DNA of 64,000 bases, from positions 57,091-121,090 of the forward strand of contig VTPC01008549.1 in NCBI GenBank assembly GCA_011009095.1, in the 5' to 3' direction. Made by a program: the position numbers and the translations under genes. A model generated the notes under the pieces. That model was given only the letters and a program-made list of their open reading frames with translations. It was not told the DNA's origin and did no database searches. This DNA comes from Ignelater luminosus (lineage: Eukaryota > Arthropoda > Insecta > Coleoptera > Elateridae). Below are positions 59,381 to 64,000 of this stretch, in pieces. Each line of letters begins with the position of its first letter. Position 1 is the first letter of the stretch.

Positions 59381-61255
59381 CAGGGTGAGTTTTTTCCGAT
59401 GTTTAGTATGGAGATCTCGAAAACTAGCGGAGATAGAGAGACGATTAAATGAGAAAATAATTGCAGTTTTACAAGCTCAATTTAATGAGCTTTTTGTTTT
59501 TTTTTGGAAAAAATGCATGGTTAACTAGATATCTCGCAAAAATAATTTTTTTGTTATTTTGTTTGGTGTTTATAGCTCTGTTATTATTGACTTTAAGAAA
59601 AATGTGTAAAGGAAAAAGTTGTATGTAATTATGTGCTTAATAATACAGTCTAACCGAAGTTTTTATCTAAGCTGCAATTTTTGAGTTATGACACAAGCTT
59701 TTGTTTTTTTTAATGGAGACGATAGTCGGCCATGATTTTATAAAAAAGGCCGTTTTTCAACGATTCTAACGATGTACCACTTGACATAGTTAGTTTTATA
59801 AATAAATAAATTATAGCCTTTTTTTCTTTTCATTTTCAAACTGTTCAAGTAGTACGTTATGGAAACAATTGATAGATGCGCGCATCGTGTCTAATAATAA
59901 AATTCAAGTTAGTTATTAAAATTTTTCTTTTAATTTCGAAATTATAAACATAATTATTTTGGTGTGAAATGTTTATTCCGTTGAAATTGCAATTTTAAAT
60001 AAAAATGTTTCTGAGAAACTAATAAACAGAGAATGACAAACGATAAATTAAAAAACAATAAAAGAAATTAGGATATAAATAAAGTAGTACCAAAACAACG
60101 TAATTGAAGTAAGTAAAGTATTTAAGGTAAGTGAACAAAGCATATTTACATAAAAATAGGTATTTCACTCATAGGTGTAACTAAAAACTAAAAATGCTGT
60201 TAACATAGTATGCTATGGAAACAATTAACAGATGCAAACGACAGTTATTTATTTACAGGTGCAAATCATTTAGTTTCTAATTAATGTTGATTTTGGTTTC
60301 GTAAATTATTAATATGAATTTTTCCTAATCAAGAAAAGCATGATATGATTGAGCGTTACATTTTGTGTCATAAAAATAAAAAAGCAGGGTATATCAAAAG
60401 TCGTACGACACAGTAGATGACCTTAGAGAAGCTGTACTAGAAGTTTTTGCTAATATTGATGTACGTTCCGCTAGAAAAGCAACAAATTCGGTTTTAAAAA
60501 CGAGTAACTTTGGCATTAATCATAATATTGGATCTTTTGAACATGTTTAGTCTCAAATATTTTACTTTACTTTACGTTGATTTGGTACTGCTTTATATTC
60601 TAATTTCCTTTATTGTTTCCTAATTTATCGTTTCTCATTCTCTGTTTATTGGTTTCTCAGAAATTATTTTTATTTAAAATAATTATGTTTATAGTTTCGA
60701 AATTAAAAGAAAAATTTTAATAACTAACTTGAATTTTATTATTAGACGCGATGCGCGCATTTATCAATTGTTTCCATAGCGTACTACCTGAACAGTTTGA
60801 AAATGAAAAGAAAAACAAGGCCATAATTAATTTATTTATAAAAATAACTATGTCAAGTGGTATATCGTTAGAATCGTTGAAAAAAGGCCTTTTCTAAAAA
60901 GTCATGGCCGACTATGGTTTCCATTAGAAAAAATACAAGCTTGTGTCATAACTCAAAAATCGCAGCTTAGATAAAAACTTTGGTTAGACTGTATTATTAA
61001 GCACATAATTACCTACAACTTTTTCCTTTACACATCTTTCTTAAAGTCAATAATAACAGAGCTATAGACACCAAACAAAATTTAAAAAGAATTATTTTTG
61101 CGAGAAATCTAGTTAGCCATGAATTTTTTCAAAAAAAAAGAAAAAGCTCATTAAATTGAGTTCATAAAACTGCAATTCTTTTCTTATTTAATCGTCTCTC
61201 TATCTCCGCTAGTTTCCGAGATCCCCATACTAAACATCGGAAAAAACTCACCCTG
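59381..61255. mobile_element. Near-palindromic foldback element, ~580-740-bp arms
   Basis: The left arm starts CAGGGTGAGTTTTTTCCGAT at 59381, and the right arm ends with its reverse complement at 61255. The arms align almost continuously for 580 bp (59381-59960 against 60677-61255). After a ~35-bp indel they continue to about 60121 and 60551, leaving a ~430-bp loop. TATA flanks both sides (59377-59380, 61256-61259). The loop carries a transposase-like C-terminus. It is best read as a non-autonomous derivative with very long TIRs. Confidence 0.85.
60404..60550 (+). pseudogene. C-terminal remnant of a transposase in the loop of the foldback element
   Basis: 48 open codons ending in TAG: YDTVDDLREAVLEVFANIDV, then RSARKATNS and finally GSFEHV. 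The pattern (DL---I-EA---I, then RS or R, ending in G-FEHL) is how many insect transposases of the DUF4817/IS630-like type end, as I remember them. No start, HTH or catalytic region remains. It hints at the identity of the autonomous parent. Confidence 0.4.
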
Positions 61256-61429
61256 TATAAAATTATATGCTTCTATTATTTATTGATTTAGTTTAGAATA
61301 ACAAAATCTTAATAAAATGCATATGTAACGTTGTCCGAAGAAAAGATGCTTATGGCTAAAATTTAAAAAAAATTTAAAAAGTTTTATTTAAAAATCAAAA
61401 ATTAGCCATAAGCGTTCTTTCTTCGGGCA

Positions 61430-61725
61430 GGGTCATTTTTTAGTACTGGTATACTGCTGGCATTGTAAAGGTAAAATATAAAATGTGTGTGTATTTCATG
61501 TAATGGGCCAGAAGAAAACCATCACTGTGTAAACCTATTGGCACTGCACTGGCACTTAATGGGCCATTGATGGCAAAATGCAAGCATTAGTACTGGTAAA
61601 GCATTGGCCCTGCTTCTGGTCAGTGTGACCTATATGATCAGGCCCATCACTGTTTGCCAGCGTCGTACCAGTACAGAGTACTAATGGCAGCATGCTATGT
61701 GGCCAGCATCTGGCCTTTTCATTTA
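61430..61725. repeat. GC-richer patch of degenerate GCCAGCA/TGGCACT motifs
   Basis: Many interleaved motifs such as GGCACTGCACTGGCACT, GGGCCATTGATGGC and GGCCAGCATCTGGCC. The style resembles 58787-58860, on the other side of the foldback element, so the two patches may be halves of one older repeat split by it. Confidence 0.45.
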
Positions 61726-62366
61726 TATTTGTTAGGTACTTTAGAATTAAATAGCTTAGGCGATAATAATCAGACAATTAATGAATATAAATATAATTGT
61801 CGGTGAAGATCTGAGAAATTTAAACACAAGAAATGACAAATGTAACTTAATTGAGAGTATTTTGTGTCAATTTTCCATTTCCACGGGGGATTGTTTCCAA
61901 CAGTTGAAATTCATAACAGAAAATGTCCTAAGTACATTCTACAAATTTGAAAGCAAGTATTGTGCTCACCACTTCTACAGTTAAACTGCAGCGGAAAACG
62001 TACCAAAAAATCCATAACACATACTTCTAAGTTTCAAAGTTTAGTCTGTATTTGAAAGAAATAAGTTTGATGAAACAATTTTTGAGCAAAACAATATTGG
62101 AATCTCTTGTGAAGTTTTTATTGTAACATGATTTTGTAGTTATACGAAATAAATAACTTTGTACACAGAAATAGAAATAAACAAAGTTGTCTCAAGGTGT
62201 TTCTTTTGCTAAATACTTAAAGCGTAAACATTTCCTAAAAAGGTTATGGGCCCAGGAACAGATTATTATACATAGTTAAAGTTGCAGGTAATAACAAACG
62301 TTAAGCAAATATTATTTATAAAACCAAAACCCAAAATACTCGACGGAAACTTAACGAAAGCCACAA
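61726..62366. other. No recognised gene
   Basis: AT-rich spacer before mariner copy B. The ORF at 61781-61984 shows no motif. Confidence 0.4.
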
Positions 62367-62368
62367 TA

Positions 62369-63642
62369 CGAGGGTGGTCTGAAACGTTTCCGGCCTAACA
62401 AAGATACAAGACATTTGTTCTGAAAATTCTTTTTTATTTTTTAACATAGTCTCCTTGTAACTCTACACACTTCTCCCAGCGATGCTCCCATCTCTGTAAC
62501 CCGTCCAAATAGTACTCGGCATTTTTCTCTGCAAAATAATTGTTCACGAAGGTGATTGCCTCTTCATTTGACAAAAATCTTTGTCCTCCAGGGAACAAAC
62601 AGACGTCGCTTGGGACTAGATCTGGTGAGTAAGGCGGATGATCAAGCAGTTCAAACCGTAATTCGTGGATTTTCGCCATGGCAACCGCTGAGGTGTGAGA
62701 CGGTGCGTTGTCTTGGTGAAAGAGGATTTTTTTTTCTGCAAATGTGGCCATTTTTCCGCAAGTTCTGCCTTCAGCTTGTCAAGTAATGATGCATAGTGTG
62801 CTCCTGTAATGGTTTTTCCTTTTTGAAGATAATCGATTAAAATAACTCCATGACTATCCCAAAAAACAGTCGCCATCACTTTCGCAGCCGGAAAAACAGT
62901 TTTTGCTTTTTTGGAGCCGGTTCCCCCTTTGCAGTCCACTGTTTGGCCTGTATTTTTGTTTCGGGCGTATAATGGCGTATCCAAGTTTCATCTACAGTAA
63001 TTAATCGGCGCCAAAACTCGGATTTATTTCGTCTAAACTTCGCCAAAAGAGCGTTGGAAATATTCATTCGAACACGTTTTTGGTCTAACGTGAGCAAACG
63101 CGGCACCCAACGCGCGGACAGCGTTCTCATGCCTAAATGTTGATTTAATATCTGACAAACACGTTCTTTTGACATGTTCATAACCTCTGCTATTTCTCTC
63201 ACTTAAATTCGGCGGTCTTCTAGCACCATTTGGTGAACTTTGGCGATGTATTCGTCGGTAGTTGCAGTTTTTGGACGTCCCGAACGTTCATCGTCTCCCA
63301 AGCTCTTACGGCCACGTTTAAATTCAGCAGCCCAAAATTTCACTGTGGTAAATGATGGTGCAGAGTCCCCATACATAGAATCCAACTCATCTTTTATTTG
63401 CGAAGGCGTATTGCCTTTCAAAAACAAATATTTAATGACAGCTCGATACTCGATTTTGTCCAGTTTCACAAAAAAACCTCACATCAACTCACTCAAACGA
63501 CTGTTACATAAAAACTGCGCGTCCAAAATAGCTGAAACTTTGGTGAGTAACTGTCAACAGATGAACAATGAAATTCAGTAGCTTTTATTTACGAGTGCTG
63601 CCATCTTCACGTTGAGGTCGGAAACTTTTCAGACCACCCTCG
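62369..63642 (-). mobile_element. Mariner transposon, copy B
   Basis: A 1,274-bp element with 27-bp TIRs matching at 25 of 27 bases (62369-62395, 63616-63642), flanked by TA on both sides (62367-62368, 63643-63644). Same family as copy A but in opposite orientation, about 8 kb away. Confidence 0.92.
62434..63466 (-). pseudogene. Mariner transposase copy B, several lesions
   Basis: The expected start codon is CTG instead of ATG (VKLDKIEYRA at about 63469). A TAA replaces Lys after VLEDRRI (about 63202). A frameshift follows GEPAPKK (about 62915) and another the HLQKKK segment (about 62735). About five residues are lost between LFP and GGQRF. The first Asp (TVDETWI), second (HQDNAPSH) and third (LVPSD, usually LAPSD) are still readable. 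The C-terminus GDYVKK is intact. Clearly dead, with more lesions than copy A despite its better preserved TIRs. Confidence 0.9.
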
Positions 63643-63644
63643 TA

Positions 63645-64000
63645 GGCTGTTTATAGAGTTTAGAAAACAGCAAAAATGCCCTTTAATGTCGACGTCATAT
63701 TATAAAAAGATACCTTGAGGTCCTCCATATCTATTTAAAGTCAACACAGAATCAAGAAACCTTATTTATGAAACTGAAACCATAGACAATTATGCATAGG
63801 TTATGATAGAGATAGATATGCTATGGAAACTAAAATCAAAAGTAAAACGAGAATTTAAAAAAATAATTCCGATTATAGTTTACTAGAAAATGCAATTCAT
63901 TCCAATCACAATTTTTGCAATATCGGTATCAAAACAAGCTTATTTTAGGACCAGGACGCTATTGGTCCAAAACAAAACATTTTGAATAAAGGCCGAAATC
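63645..64000. other. No recognised gene
   Basis: AT-rich right edge of the window; nothing recognised. Confidence 0.4.

Overview
The window reads as intergenic or intronic DNA from an arthropod, most likely an insect. It is strongly AT-rich, has no bacterial-style operons, and almost every coding trace comes from a eukaryotic transposable element: DD34D mariners, a Tc1, pogo/Tigger elements, a hAT, a Penelope-like element (PLE), non-LTR retrotransposons and LTR elements. I found no confidently supported host gene. One possible 42-nt host micro-exon near 5.1 kb is listed as a weak finding. The host species cannot be named from this sequence.

Layout. 0-1.7 kb: a minus-strand non-autonomous LTR element (copy 1) with a coiled-coil ORF. 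1.69-2.94 kb: a decayed DNA element with ~35-bp terminal inverted repeats (TIRs), carrying a gene family that recurs in arthropods but has no assigned superfamily; a second fragment lies at 18.4 kb. 6.0-7.3 kb: an intact mariner with perfect TIRs, TA duplications and a complete 349-aa transposase. 12.03-15.24 kb: a complete but inactivated pogo-family element with a C-terminal PHD finger and arrays of its terminal motif near both ends. 15.6-17.3 kb: a decayed member of a zinc-binding, DDE-like family. 20.4-21.2 kb: a Tigger 3' end. 21.5-22.0 kb: an unplaced coding-like exon. 26.9-30.8 kb: a ~3.9-kb element with TIRs around TTAA, a subterminal repeat array and a better preserved member of the same DDE-like family. 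30.9-42.6 kb: a graveyard of non-LTR retrotransposon fragments, one interrupted by ~1.8 kb of unknown sequence, plus a hairpin element at 32.4 kb. 46.8-50.3 kb: a Tc1 remnant, then a PLE split by LTR element copy 2 (4-bp CTAT duplication). 52.5-55.4 kb: a hAT element split by a mariner. 58.8-61.7 kb: a 60-bp tandem array, then a 1.9-kb near-palindromic element (TATA duplication) with the tail of a transposase in its loop. 62.4-63.6 kb: a second copy of the hAT-inserted mariner family, inverted relative to the first.

The elements do not act together as a pathway. What they share is nesting (LTR in PLE, mariner in hAT, LTR next to a TIR element), which gives a relative order of insertions. The most notable observations are the two elements with arrays of their own terminal motif, and the TIR boundaries around gene families that, as far as I can recall, are usually labelled only as uncharacterised proteins. 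Family names are from memory; no database search was run.
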